A stretch of 64,000 bases of DNA, from contig NZ_JBDWXV010000010.1 of assembly GCF_039982735.1 (NCBI RefSeq), positions 124,001 to 188,000 on the forward strand, in the 5' to 3' direction. This DNA comes from Saccharospirillum sp039982735. GTDB lineage: Bacteria > Pseudomonadota > Gammaproteobacteria > Pseudomonadales > Natronospirillaceae. This document shows positions 8,443-17,294 of this stretch, piece by piece. The notes below the pieces were generated by a model that saw only the letters and a list, made by a program, of their open reading frames with translations, ran no database searches and was not told where the DNA came from. Made by a program: the position numbers and the translations under genes. Within the stretch, counting starts at the first letter, position 1; every line of letters starts with the position of its first letter.

Positions 8443-8476
8443 TAAAAAAGCACTTGCCGCCAGGCAGGTGCTTTTA
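8443..8476 (-). terminator. Rho-independent terminator/attenuator after the BMP gene
   Basis: On the minus strand AAAGCACCTGCC pairs with GGCAAGTGCTTT around a TGGC loop and is followed by TTTATT. It begins 18 bases after the binding-protein stop codon. Partial termination here is the usual way a periplasmic binding protein is produced in excess over its membrane partners. Confidence 0.85.
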
Positions 8477-8493
8477 ACAGCATCGAGCTGTGA

Positions 8494-9495
8494 TCAGATA
8501 TCGCAGCTGCTGGTAGCAGTGTAGTCGTGAACGCTGATGGAACCGTCCACAATACCGGCCCGGATTTCAGCCATACGAGTCTGCATTTCTTCGGTGATCA
8601 GGTCTTCGTTGAACTCGTCCAGTGCCCAGTCAACGCCGTTGGCACCCAGATCCAGAACCTTGATACCGCCTTCCCATTCACCGGCCTGAGCTTCTTCCCA
8701 GGAGGCGTAAGCCGCAACACCTACACGCTTGACCATGGAGGTCAGCATGGTGCCTGGCTGCAGGTAGTTCTGATTGGAGTCGACGCCGATGGCGTAAACG
8801 CCTTCGTCAGCCGCAGCCTGGTACACACCGATACCGGTACCACCGGCAGCCGCGAAGATCACGTCTGCACCCTGAGAAATCTGAGACTTGGCCAGTTCAG
8901 AACCACGGGCCGGGTCGTTAAACGCCGCCGGGGTTGAACCCGTCATGTTCTCGAAGTACTCGATGTCGCTGTTCACGTACTGGGCACCTTGCTGGTAACC
9001 ACAGGCGAACTTGCGAATCAGCGGGATGTCCATACCACCGACAAAACCAACCGCGCCGTTCTCAGACGCCATGGCAGCCAGCGCACCGACCAGGAAAGAA
9101 CCCTGATGCTCGGCGAAGACGATGGACTGAACGTTTGGCAGGTCAACAACAGAGTCGATGATGGAGAACTGAACATCTGGATATTCAGCCGCTACTTTCT
9201 CAACCGAAGATGAGTAGTTGAAGCCTACCGCTACGATCGGGCTGAAACCACGATCGGCCAGACGACGCAGACCCTGCTCACGCTGCTCTTCGTTTTGCGG
9301 TTCAAATTCACGGACGGCAATGCCTTTGTCCATGGTGAACTGCTCGGCACCGTTGCGATAGACCGCTTCGTTAAAGGATTTGTCGAACTTTCCTGCTGTG
9401 TCATAGACAACCGCAGGTTGAAAATCTTCCGCTGCGGCGATGGCAGCAGAAAAGGACAGCACAGCTGCAGCAGCCGCTTTCAACATTGGTTTCAT
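8494..9495 (-). CDS. BMP-family substrate-binding lipoprotein-like protein (copy 2)
   Basis: 333 residues, starting MKPMLKAAAAAVLSFSAAIA, a Sec signal peptide without an obvious lipobox Cys. The mature part has the family motifs KFDKSFNEAVYRNG, GFVGGMDIPLIRKFACGYQQG and AAAGGTGIGVYQAA. The BMP family (PnrA, Med, BmpA) binds nucleosides or related ligands. The start at 9495 was preferred over one 42 bases earlier because the signal peptide begins here and AAGGGG lies upstream. It is a clear paralogue of the next gene (same motifs in the same order) and the likely binding protein for the downstream ATPase and permeases. Confidence 0.9.
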   Translation of the reverse strand: MKPMLKAAAAAVLSFSAAIAAAEDFQPAVVYDTAGKFDKSFNEAVYRNGAEQFTMDKGIAVREFEPQNEEQREQGLRRLADRGFSPIVAVGFNYSSSVEKVAAEYPDVQFSIIDSVVDLPNVQSIVFAEHQGSFLVGALAAMASENGAVGFVGGMDIPLIRKFACGYQQGAQYVNSDIEYFENMTGSTPAAFNDPARGSELAKSQISQGADVIFAAAGGTGIGVYQAAADEGVYAIGVDSNQNYLQPGTMLTSMVKRVGVAAYASWEEAQAGEWEGGIKVLDLGANGVDWALDEFNEDLITEEMQTRMAEIRAGIVDGSISVHDYTATSSCDI

Positions 9496-9572
9496 GGTGA
9501 ATCCCCTTTCAGCGTTAATGTTATGGTTGTTTTGCATACGCCCAACGAACCCCTCAAGGGGCCATTGGAAGC

Positions 9573-9601
9573 ACTCTAGGCAAAGCTGACCGTTTGGTCA
9601 A
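9573..9601 (-). promoter_or_regulatory. Promoter with overlapping RutR-like palindromic operator
   Basis: On the minus strand TTGACC (-35), a 17-base spacer and TAGAGT (-10) make a plausible sigma-70 promoter. The -35 box is inside a 16-bp palindrome TTGACCAAACGGTCAG (9586-9601), very like the TTGACCA-NN-TGGTCAA operator known for the TetR-family pyrimidine regulator RutR. A similar site precedes the other BMP gene (10750-10765). Confidence 0.6.
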
Positions 9602-9728
9602 CCCCGCAAAGCTCGTTTGCAACAAACTGTTGCATTATACACAGCCACCTCGTCGTTACATCGCTAGAATCACAGCTGATTCATCCTGGATTCATCTATC
9701 GCGAAAAGCCCCGGTATCAGTGGCTCTC

Positions 9729-10736
9729 TCAGCCTTCCAGTAAGGGCACCGGGCACTGATTGTTCGAGGCATAGTTGTGCACCCGAATACGACCGTCAAT
9801 GATGCGCTCACGCAACTGGGTCATCTCTTGCTCCATATCCAGCGTGACCAGTTGTCGATTGAAAATATCCAGCGACCAGTCCACGCCGTTTTCGGCCAGA
9901 CCCAACTGTTGCACCCCGGGCTGCCACTGGCCGTTCACGGCCTGCTCCCAACTGGTGTAGGCCGCCACACCTACCCGCTTGACCATAGAGGTCAGCATGG
10001 TGCCCAGGTGCAGGTAGTTCTGGCTGGAGTCGACCGCAATAGCCAGAGTGCCACTGTCTTTGGCCGCCCGGTAGACACCAACGCCACTGCCACCGGCGGC
10101 GGCGTAAATCACTTCAGCACCCCGTTCTACCAGCTCCAGCGCCAGCTCGTTACCGCGCTCGGGGCTGGACCATGCCTGGGGGGTGTCGCCGATCATGCGC
10201 ACCATGACCTGGGAATCATCGTCGACGTAATGCGCGCCCTGGGCATAACCGCAAGCGAAGCCACGAATAAAGGGCAGATCCATGCCACCGACAAACCCCA
10301 GTGGTGCGCCGTCTGTTCTCATCGCCGACAGCGCTCCGACCAGAAACGACCCTTCCCACTCTTTAAAGATCAGGGACTGAACGTTTGGCAGATCAACCAC
10401 AGAGTCGATGATGGTGAACTGGATATCCGGAAATTCAGGCGCCACGGCGGTAAGCGCAGGGGCATATGAGAAGCCAACCGCAACGATCGGGCTGCGCCCC
10501 TGACTGGCCAGGTCCCGCAGGGCCGATTCAAAAGCATCGGCGGTGGAGGGGTTCACCTCCACTACATCGATATCGTAGGTGGACTGAAACCGGGTCACCC
10601 CTTCGCGAAACACCGCTTCGTTAAAGGAGTTATCAAATTTAACACCGTCGGAGTAAGCCACGGCGGGTAACACCTCGGCACTTGCCCAACTAACGCTTAC
10701 AGCCAGAACAACACTGAATATACGAACCAATTTCAT
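9729..10736 (-). CDS. BMP-family substrate-binding protein (copy 1)
   Basis: 335 residues with signal peptide MKLVRIFSVVLAVSVSWASA. Motifs KFDNSFNEAVFREG, FVGGMDLPFIRGFACGYAQG and YAAAGGSGVGVYRAAKD align position by position with the downstream paralogue, and both share TMLTSMVKRVGVAAY. It is the first gene of the transporter cluster. Divergence over the ligand-facing middle suggests the two proteins may take different nucleosides while sharing one membrane complex; that is inference. The 233 bp between them holds the second gene's own promoter. Confidence 0.9.
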   Translation of the reverse strand: MKLVRIFSVVLAVSVSWASAEVLPAVAYSDGVKFDNSFNEAVFREGVTRFQSTYDIDVVEVNPSTADAFESALRDLASQGRSPIVAVGFSYAPALTAVAPEFPDIQFTIIDSVVDLPNVQSLIFKEWEGSFLVGALSAMRTDGAPLGFVGGMDLPFIRGFACGYAQGAHYVDDDSQVMVRMIGDTPQAWSSPERGNELALELVERGAEVIYAAAGGSGVGVYRAAKDSGTLAIAVDSSQNYLHLGTMLTSMVKRVGVAAYTSWEQAVNGQWQPGVQQLGLAENGVDWSLDIFNRQLVTLDMEQEMTQLRERIIDGRIRVHNYASNNQCPVPLLEG

Positions 10737-10749
10737 GCAAACCTCATAT

Positions 10750-10765
10750 TTGACCTAGCGGTTAG
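10750..10765 (-). promoter_or_regulatory. Second RutR-like operator, upstream of BMP copy 1
   Basis: CTAACCGCTAGGTCAA on the minus strand matches the operator at 9586-9601 (plus-strand sense CTGACCGTTTGGTCAA) at 12 of 16 positions, with the variation concentrated in the centre. It lies 13 bases before the start codon. A TATACT -10-like box lies about 20 bases further upstream, so a bound repressor would block the start of transcription. Confidence 0.5.
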
Positions 10766-10920
10766 TTTTTACACAGTATAAGGACTCTTGTCTGCCTGAT
10801 CGAGCCTTGTCGACAACAATCATCAGCAGTACCTCCGGCAGATAAAAGGCGTACTCACATCACCCTCTCCCGGGCGCAGGAATCCGGGTCTATCCATTAG
10901 GTTCAGTCGGTTTTCAATAA

Positions 10921-10950
10921 GAAAGGGCCAGCCGATTGGCTGGCCCTTTC
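10921..10950 (-). terminator. Rho-independent terminator of tkt
   Basis: GAAAGGGCCAGCC and GGCTGGCCCTTTC are perfect partners around a four-base loop, followed on the minus strand by TTATTG. It begins 16 bases after the tkt stop. Confidence 0.88.
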
Positions 10951-10965
10951 CGTTGGGCGGGAATT

Positions 10966-12957
10966 TTAAAGCGAGGATTGTACCAAGTTGACCAATGAGT
11001 CAGATGTGATGCCAAAATGAGCATACAGATCACCGGCGGGAGCCGATTCACCAAAGCTGGTCATGCCCAGCACAGCACCGTCGAGACCCACGTACTTGTA
11101 CCAGTAGTCGGCAATTCCCGCTTCCACGGCAAAGCGCTTGATGCCGCGTAGCAAAACGGTATCCCGGTAGGCGACGTCCTGGGCGTCGAAACGCTCGGTG
11201 CACGGCATGGAGACCACGCGCGTCGCCACACCTTTCGCTTCCAGGGCTTCAGCGGCTTCAACCGCCAAACCCACTTCGGAACCGGTGGCGATCAGAATCG
11301 CCGCTGGCGTGCCGTTGCTGTCTTTGAGGACGTAACCGCCCCGTTCGATGTCAGCCAGCTGCTGCGCTGAGCGTTTTTGGTGCGTCAGACCCTGACGGGA
11401 GAACACCAGGGCACTTGGCCGGTCGCTGCTTTGAATCGCCGACTTCCAGGCAACGGCACTTTCCACCGCATCGGCCGGGCGCCAGGTATCCAGATTCGGC
11501 GTCAGGCGCAGTGAAGACAGCTGTTCAACCGGCTGGTGCGTTGGGCCGTCTTCGCCGAGACCGATCGAATCGTGGGTGTAGACGTGAATCAGCGGCTGCT
11601 TCATCAAGGCCGACATGCGTACCGCGTTGCGGGCGTATTCCATGAAGATCAGGAAGGTAGCGCCATAGGGGCGGAAGCCGCCGTGCAGAGCCAGGCCGTT
11701 CATGATCGCGGTCATGCCAAATTCACGCACGCCATAGAAGCAGTAGTTGCCGTCTGGCTCGGCCTGGCTGATGCCACGCGCGCCGCTCCACAGCGTCAGG
11801 TTCGACCCAGCCAAATCGGCCGACCCACCCAGCAGTTCAGGCAGGTTGGGCGCCAGTGCTTCAATGGCGTTTTGCGACGCCTTGCGGCTGGCGATGGTTT
11901 CCGCTTTGTCGTTGACACTGGCGATGTAGTCGTTGGCGATCTTGTCGAAATCAGCCGGCAGCTCACCTTTCACGCGGCGCTCAAATTCAGCCGCCAGGTC
12001 CGGATAGGCCGCTTTATATTCGGCGAACTGGTCATCCCACTTTGACTCCGCCTTACGTCCCTTGCCACGGGCATCCCAGGCGTCGTAGATGTCTTGCGGG
12101 ATCTCGAAGGCACCGTGAGTCCAGCCCAGCTTCTTGCGGGCCAGCTCGATTTCATCATCACCCAGGGGTGCGCCGTGGCTGGATTCCTTGCCCTCTTTAT
12201 TGGGTGAACCGAAGCCAATGATGGTCTTGCAGCAGATCAGCGTTGGCTGGTCGGTGTTTTCCCGGGCGGTTTCGATGGCCTGTTGAATCTCTTCCGGGTC
12301 GTGACCGTTTACCCGCGGAATCACTTGCCAGCCGTATGCCTCAAACCGCTTAACGGTATCATCGGTAAACCAGCCAGCGACTTCGCCGTCGATCGAAATG
12401 CCGTTGTCGTCATAAAACGCAATCAGTTTGCCCAGCCCCAGAGTCCCCGCCAGTGAAGACACCTCATGAGACACCCCCTCCATCAGACAGCCGTCACCAA
12501 GGAAGACGTAGGTATTGTGGTCAACAATGGTGTGACCCTTGCGGTTGAACTGAGCCGCCAGGGTTTTCTCTGCCATGGCAAAGCCAACAGCGTTGGCCAG
12601 GCCCTGACCCAGCGGGCCGGTGGTGGTCTCTACGCCCGGCGTATAACCGTATTCAGGATGGCCCGGGGTGCGTGAATGCAACTGGCGGAACTGTTTCAGA
12701 TCGTCAATGCCCAGGTCGTAGCCTGCCAGGTGCAGCAGTGAATATTGCAGCATGGAGCCATGTCCGTTGGACAGAATAAAGCGGTCGCGATCAACCCACT
12801 TCGGGTTGGTCGGGTTGTGCTTGAGGTGGTCACACCACAGCACCTGAGCAATATCGGCCATGCCCATTGGCATGCCCGGATGACCGGATTTGGCTTTCTG
12901 CACGGCATCCATACTCAGAGCACGGATGGCATTGGCAAGTTCACTACGTGACGGCAT
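10966..12957 (-). CDS. tkt: Transketolase
   Basis: 663 residues beginning MPSRSELANAIRALSMDAVQ. It has the thiamine-diphosphate binding motif GDGCLMEGVSHE...AFYDDNGISIDG, the GHPGMPMG and SNGHGSMLQYSLLHL segments, and the transketolase signature GEDGPTHQPVEQL. It swaps two-carbon units between sugar phosphates in the non-oxidative pentose phosphate pathway. The start at 12957 was chosen because homologues begin at this MPSR-like sequence and GAGGAC precedes it; an upstream in-frame start would add 36 residues rich in Pro/Phe/Arg. It is monocistronic, divergent from the SahR-like regulator. Confidence 0.97.
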   Translation of the reverse strand: MPSRSELANAIRALSMDAVQKAKSGHPGMPMGMADIAQVLWCDHLKHNPTNPKWVDRDRFILSNGHGSMLQYSLLHLAGYDLGIDDLKQFRQLHSRTPGHPEYGYTPGVETTTGPLGQGLANAVGFAMAEKTLAAQFNRKGHTIVDHNTYVFLGDGCLMEGVSHEVSSLAGTLGLGKLIAFYDDNGISIDGEVAGWFTDDTVKRFEAYGWQVIPRVNGHDPEEIQQAIETARENTDQPTLICCKTIIGFGSPNKEGKESSHGAPLGDDEIELARKKLGWTHGAFEIPQDIYDAWDARGKGRKAESKWDDQFAEYKAAYPDLAAEFERRVKGELPADFDKIANDYIASVNDKAETIASRKASQNAIEALAPNLPELLGGSADLAGSNLTLWSGARGISQAEPDGNYCFYGVREFGMTAIMNGLALHGGFRPYGATFLIFMEYARNAVRMSALMKQPLIHVYTHDSIGLGEDGPTHQPVEQLSSLRLTPNLDTWRPADAVESAVAWKSAIQSSDRPSALVFSRQGLTHQKRSAQQLADIERGGYVLKDSNGTPAAILIATGSEVGLAVEAAEALEAKGVATRVVSMPCTERFDAQDVAYRDTVLLRGIKRFAVEAGIADYWYKYVGLDGAVLGMTSFGESAPAGDLYAHFGITSDSLVNLVQSSL

Positions 12958-13088
12958 CGAAAAGTCCTCGGCTGTTGGTTTTCGGGAGCGGCAAACACCC
13001 GGGTAAGCGGGAAAGGGCGTGAATTGTCCCAAAAATAACCGGTGGGGGCAAAGCGTCTGACGCATCCGTGCAGATTAATCGCACAAAT

Positions 13089-13112
13089 CTATATCAAAAT
13101 ATATTGATATAG
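13089..13112. promoter_or_regulatory. 24-bp palindromic operator before the SahR-like gene
   Basis: CTATATCAA, six AT bases, then TTGATATAG: a perfect 9-bp inverted repeat. It lies 40 bases upstream of the ArsR-type regulator's start and overlaps the region where its promoter should be. The spacing and AT-rich dyad fit an ArsR-family operator, so autoregulation and control of the downstream metK-ahcY genes are likely. I did not find a second copy before ahcY or metF. Confidence 0.65.
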
Positions 13113-13151
13113 TTATTGAGAAAGCGAAGGGGCACTGCTAGTCTTGCCGCC

Positions 13152-14156
13152 ATGAAACTAGACCTCGTACCGACTTTCTTTAAAGCCATCGGTGACCCGA
13201 CCCGCCTGACCGTGCTGCAGGCGCTGGGCCACGGGGCCTTTGGCGTGCTTGAACTGAGTGATCTGCTCGACGTTCGCCAGTCCGGTATGAGCCATCATCT
13301 GAAGATACTGAGCAAGGCCGGCTGGGTGGAAAGCCGCCGCGAAGGTAACAGCATTTATTACCGCCGGTCGCTCGGCGATGCGCTCTCGATTCAGCAGCAA
13401 CTGTTCCGGGAGCTCGATCAGTATGAACTGCCTGACGATTTGCAACGTAAACTCGCCGACATTCGCGCGGCCCGTCTGAATGCGGCCCAGGCGTTCTTTG
13501 CCAACCACGCCGACGAGTTTGAACTGCACCAGGAGCGCATTGCCCTGTTTCATCAGTACGGCCCGGAAACGCTGCAGCTTTTGGACAGCTGCCGCCAACA
13601 ATCGCACCAGCGCGCACTTGAAGTCGGGCCGGGCAAAGGGGAGTTTCTGACCGCGCTGAATGACCGGTTTCGCCAGGTAGTTGGCATTGATATTTCAGCC
13701 GCCATGCTGGAGCAGGCGCGCATTCCGGCACGGCAGCTACGCCACGTCGAGCTGCGCGAAGGCGATACCGAAAGCCTGATGGCCGAGGACGAACAATTCG
13801 ATGTCGTGGTCTATAACATGGTGCTGCATCACGTACCCGCACCTGGCCAGGAAGTGATCAATTGCGCACACCTGATGGCGCCGGGCGCCTTGCTGGTGAT
13901 TACCGACCTGTGCCGCCACGATCAGGAATGGGCACATCACCAGTGTGGCGACCAGTGGCTCGGTTTCGAGCCGGATGAATTGCACCAGTGGGCCGAATCG
14001 GCCGGGCTGGATCACGAACAGGGGCGCTTCCTGGCCCTGCGCAACGGCTTTCAGGTGCAGACCCAGGTCTACCGCAAGCCGCCGCAAACACCGCTTTTTA
14101 CTGATACCAGCGAGGCAAACGCCGCTGCTGGACACCCACTCACGTCGCTGAACTGA
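13152..14156 (+). CDS. ArsR-family regulator fused to SAM-dependent methyltransferase (SahR-like)
   Basis: 334 residues. Residues 5-75 form an ArsR winged helix-turn-helix (AIGDPTRLTVLQALG, VRQSGMSHHLKILSKAGWVESRREGNSIYYR) with no obvious metal-binding cysteines. Residues about 150-260 form a class I methyltransferase fold with motif I EVGPGKGEF (157-165) followed by VVGIDISAAMLEQA. Known SahR proteins of Proteobacteria combine these parts and control the methionine cycle in response to S-adenosylhomocysteine. The position 12 bp upstream of metK and before ahcY and metF fits that role closely. The methyltransferase-like domain is probably a ligand sensor; whether it also catalyses is unknown. 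Confidence 0.85.
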   Translation: MKLDLVPTFFKAIGDPTRLTVLQALGHGAFGVLELSDLLDVRQSGMSHHLKILSKAGWVESRREGNSIYYRRSLGDALSIQQQLFRELDQYELPDDLQRKLADIRAARLNAAQAFFANHADEFELHQERIALFHQYGPETLQLLDSCRQQSHQRALEVGPGKGEFLTALNDRFRQVVGIDISAAMLEQARIPARQLRHVELREGDTESLMAEDEQFDVVVYNMVLHHVPAPGQEVINCAHLMAPGALLVITDLCRHDQEWAHHQCGDQWLGFEPDELHQWAESAGLDHEQGRFLALRNGFQVQTQVYRKPPQTPLFTDTSEANAAAGHPLTSLN

Positions 14157-14168
14157 GGAACACAGCCC

Positions 14169-15323
<1,155 letters not shown>

Positions 15324-15330
15324 GCTACGA

Positions 15331-15398
15331 GCTGTTAGCTGTTAGCTGTTAGCTGTTAGCTCAAAACTCGCAGCTCGCAGCTCGCAGCTCGCAGCTCC
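15331..15398 (+). repeat. Two adjacent heptanucleotide tandem repeats between metK and ahcY
   Basis: GCTGTTA is repeated four times (15331-15358), then after AAAAC comes CTCGCAG four times (15367-15394), followed by CTCCAAACTTT. It fills most of the 96-base metK-ahcY gap and leaves only the AGGAGAATTCT ribosome site of ahcY. A 27-base stretch ending CTCCAAACTTT recurs inside recD (51527-51553). Confidence 0.92.
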
Positions 15399-15419
15399 AA
15401 ACTTTATTAGGAGAATTCT

Positions 15420-16820
15420 ATGACCACCGCCGTAAATCTGGATACCTTCACCGACTATAAAGTCGCCGATATTTCGCTGGCCGCCTATGGCCGCAAAGAA
15501 ATCAACATCGCCGAACGTGAAATGCCGGCGCTGATGGCCCTGCGCAACAAGTACAAGGCCGACCAGCCGCTCAAGGATGCACGCATCATGGGCTGCATTC
15601 ACATGACCATTCAGACTGCCGTACTAATCGAGACCCTGGTGGAACTGGGTGCCGAAGTGCGCTGGTCGTCATGCAACATTTTCTCGACTCAGGATCACGC
15701 CGCTGCCGCCATTGCCGCTGCCGGCATCCCGGTCTTTGCCTGGAAAGGCGAAACCGAAGAAGAGTTCCTGTGGTGCATCGAGCAAACCATTCTGGCTGAA
15801 AAAGAAAGCAGCGACGTCTGGAATGCCAACCTGATTCTCGACGACGGCGGCGACTTGACCGAGATGGTTCACAGCAAATACCCGCAGTTGCTGAACGACA
15901 TCCACGGTATTTCGGAAGAAACCACCACCGGCGTGCACCGTCTGCTGGAAATGCTGGAAGAAGGCGCGCTGAAAGTACCGGCGATCAACGTCAACGACGC
16001 CGTGACCAAATCAAAGAACGACAACAAGTACGGCTGCCGTCACTCGCTGAACGATGCGATCAAGCGCGCCACCGACCACCTGCTGGCTGGCAAGAAAGCG
16101 CTGGTCATCGGTTACGGTGACGTAGGCAAAGGTTCAGCCGCGTCATTGCGTCAGGAAGGCATGATCGTCAAAGTAACCGAGATCGACCCGATCTGCGCGA
16201 TGCAAGCCTGCATGGACGGTTTCGAAGTGGTATCGCCGTACAAGAACGGCATCAACGACGGCACCGAAGCCAGCATCAACACCGACGTTCTCGGCACCAC
16301 CGATCTGATCGTCACCACCACCGGCAACACCAATGTCTGCGACGCCAACATGCTCAAAGCATTGAAAAACGGTGCTGTGGTCAGCAACATCGGTCACTTC
16401 GACAACGAAATCGATACCGCCTACATGCGCAAAAACTGGCGCTGGGATGAAATCAAACCCCAGGTCCACCAGATTTTCCGCTCTGACGATGCCGATGATT
16501 ATCTGATTCTGCTGTCCGAAGGCCGCCTGGTAAACCTGGGCAACGCCACCGGTCACCCAAGCCGCATCATGGACGGTTCTTTTGCCAACCAGGTACTGGC
16601 CCAGATGTACCTGTACGAGCAAAAGTTCGCCGACCTGCCGGCCGATCAGAAAGCCGAAGCACTGTACGTGAAAATTCTGCCGAAGAAGCTCGACGAAGAA
16701 GTCGCGGCAGAAATGGTGCGCGGTTTTGGCGGTGTCATCACCACCCTGACCGAAACCCAGGCCAAATACATCCGGGTACCGGTTGAAGGCCCATTCAAAC
16801 CAAACGACTACAAATACTGA
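15420..16820 (+). CDS. ahcY: Adenosylhomocysteinase
   Basis: 466 residues. It has the substrate region VRWSSCNIFSTQDHAAAAIA, the NAD-binding loop VIGYGDVGKGSAASLRQEG and the C-terminal signature KPNDYKY, all typical. The enzyme splits S-adenosylhomocysteine to adenosine and homocysteine and so relieves product inhibition of methyltransferases. AGGAGAATTCT precedes the start. The length matches the bacterial form with the extra insertion of about 40 residues. It is followed by two palindromic repeat copies before metF. Confidence 0.98.
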   Translation: MTTAVNLDTFTDYKVADISLAAYGRKEINIAEREMPALMALRNKYKADQPLKDARIMGCIHMTIQTAVLIETLVELGAEVRWSSCNIFSTQDHAAAAIAAAGIPVFAWKGETEEEFLWCIEQTILAEKESSDVWNANLILDDGGDLTEMVHSKYPQLLNDIHGISEETTTGVHRLLEMLEEGALKVPAINVNDAVTKSKNDNKYGCRHSLNDAIKRATDHLLAGKKALVIGYGDVGKGSAASLRQEGMIVKVTEIDPICAMQACMDGFEVVSPYKNGINDGTEASINTDVLGTTDLIVTTTGNTNVCDANMLKALKNGAVVSNIGHFDNEIDTAYMRKNWRWDEIKPQVHQIFRSDDADDYLILLSEGRLVNLGNATGHPSRIMDGSFANQVLAQMYLYEQKFADLPADQKAEALYVKILPKKLDEEVAAEMVRGFGGVITTLTETQAKYIRVPVEGPFKPNDYKY

Positions 16821-16854
16821 GTCGAGGTTGGGTTGGCCTTTGAGGCACTAGTCC

Positions 16855-17038
16855 GCAGCGGCCACCGGGTATACCCCTGTGGGGTCGGCGTGAATCCTTC
16901 CGTGGAGCCTAGGCCGCATGATATGAATCCCATCCGTGGGATTCACCCTTCGGGCTCGCTCCGCTCATGCTAAAATGCTCCTGGCATTTTAGTCCATGCT
17001 GCGGACTACCCCACAGGGGTATACCCGGCACCCGCTGC
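16855..17038 (-). repeat. Palindromic repeat family, copy C (long form)
   Basis: 184 bp. Both arms read CCGGGTATACCCCTGTGGGG when oriented alike, with GCAGCGG at the outer ends. The insert TAAAATGCTCCTGGCATTTTA keeps the hairpin found in other long copies although its bases differ (AATGC/GCATT instead of AACGC/GCGTT), a compensatory change. Confidence 0.9.
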
Positions 17039-17104
17039 TAGTTTCATGGGCAAACCTGACGCTTATACTACTAAGCGAATGTAGATCGTTAGGCAGCCAA
17101 CTGA

Positions 17105-17219
17105 GTGTCAGTTGCCGGGTGGGCCTCTCCGGGGGTAGTCCACAACATGGATGTTGTGGTCTAGGCCCCATGGATGGGTTCACGCCGACCTCCGGAGAGG
17201 CCCACCCGGTGACTGACAC
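17105..17219 (+). repeat. Palindromic repeat family, copy D (short form)
   Basis: 115 bp from GTGTCAGTTGCC to GTGACTGACAC. Arms read CCGGGTGGGCCTCTCCGG on both sides. Inside, CCACAACATGGATGTTGTGG forms a hairpin next to CTAGGCCCCATGGATGG. It lacks the long-form insert. Copies C and D occupy the 474-base gap between ahcY and metF; apart from them and the small hairpin before metF I see nothing else there. Confidence 0.9.
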
Positions 17220-17239
17220 GGACTCCTGGCACATTAGCA

Positions 17240-17270
17240 GGAATGGCCAGTCAGCATGACTGGTCATTCC
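17240..17270 (+). other. Hairpin upstream of metF
   Basis: GGAATGGCCAGTCA and TGACTGGTCATTCC pair around a GCA loop with a single G-T mismatch. It is 25 bases before the metF start codon and directly downstream of copy D. There is no T-run, so it is more likely a leader-RNA stem or a protein site than a terminator. Confidence 0.55.
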
Positions 17271-17294
17271 GACACAAACCAGAGAAGATAACTC

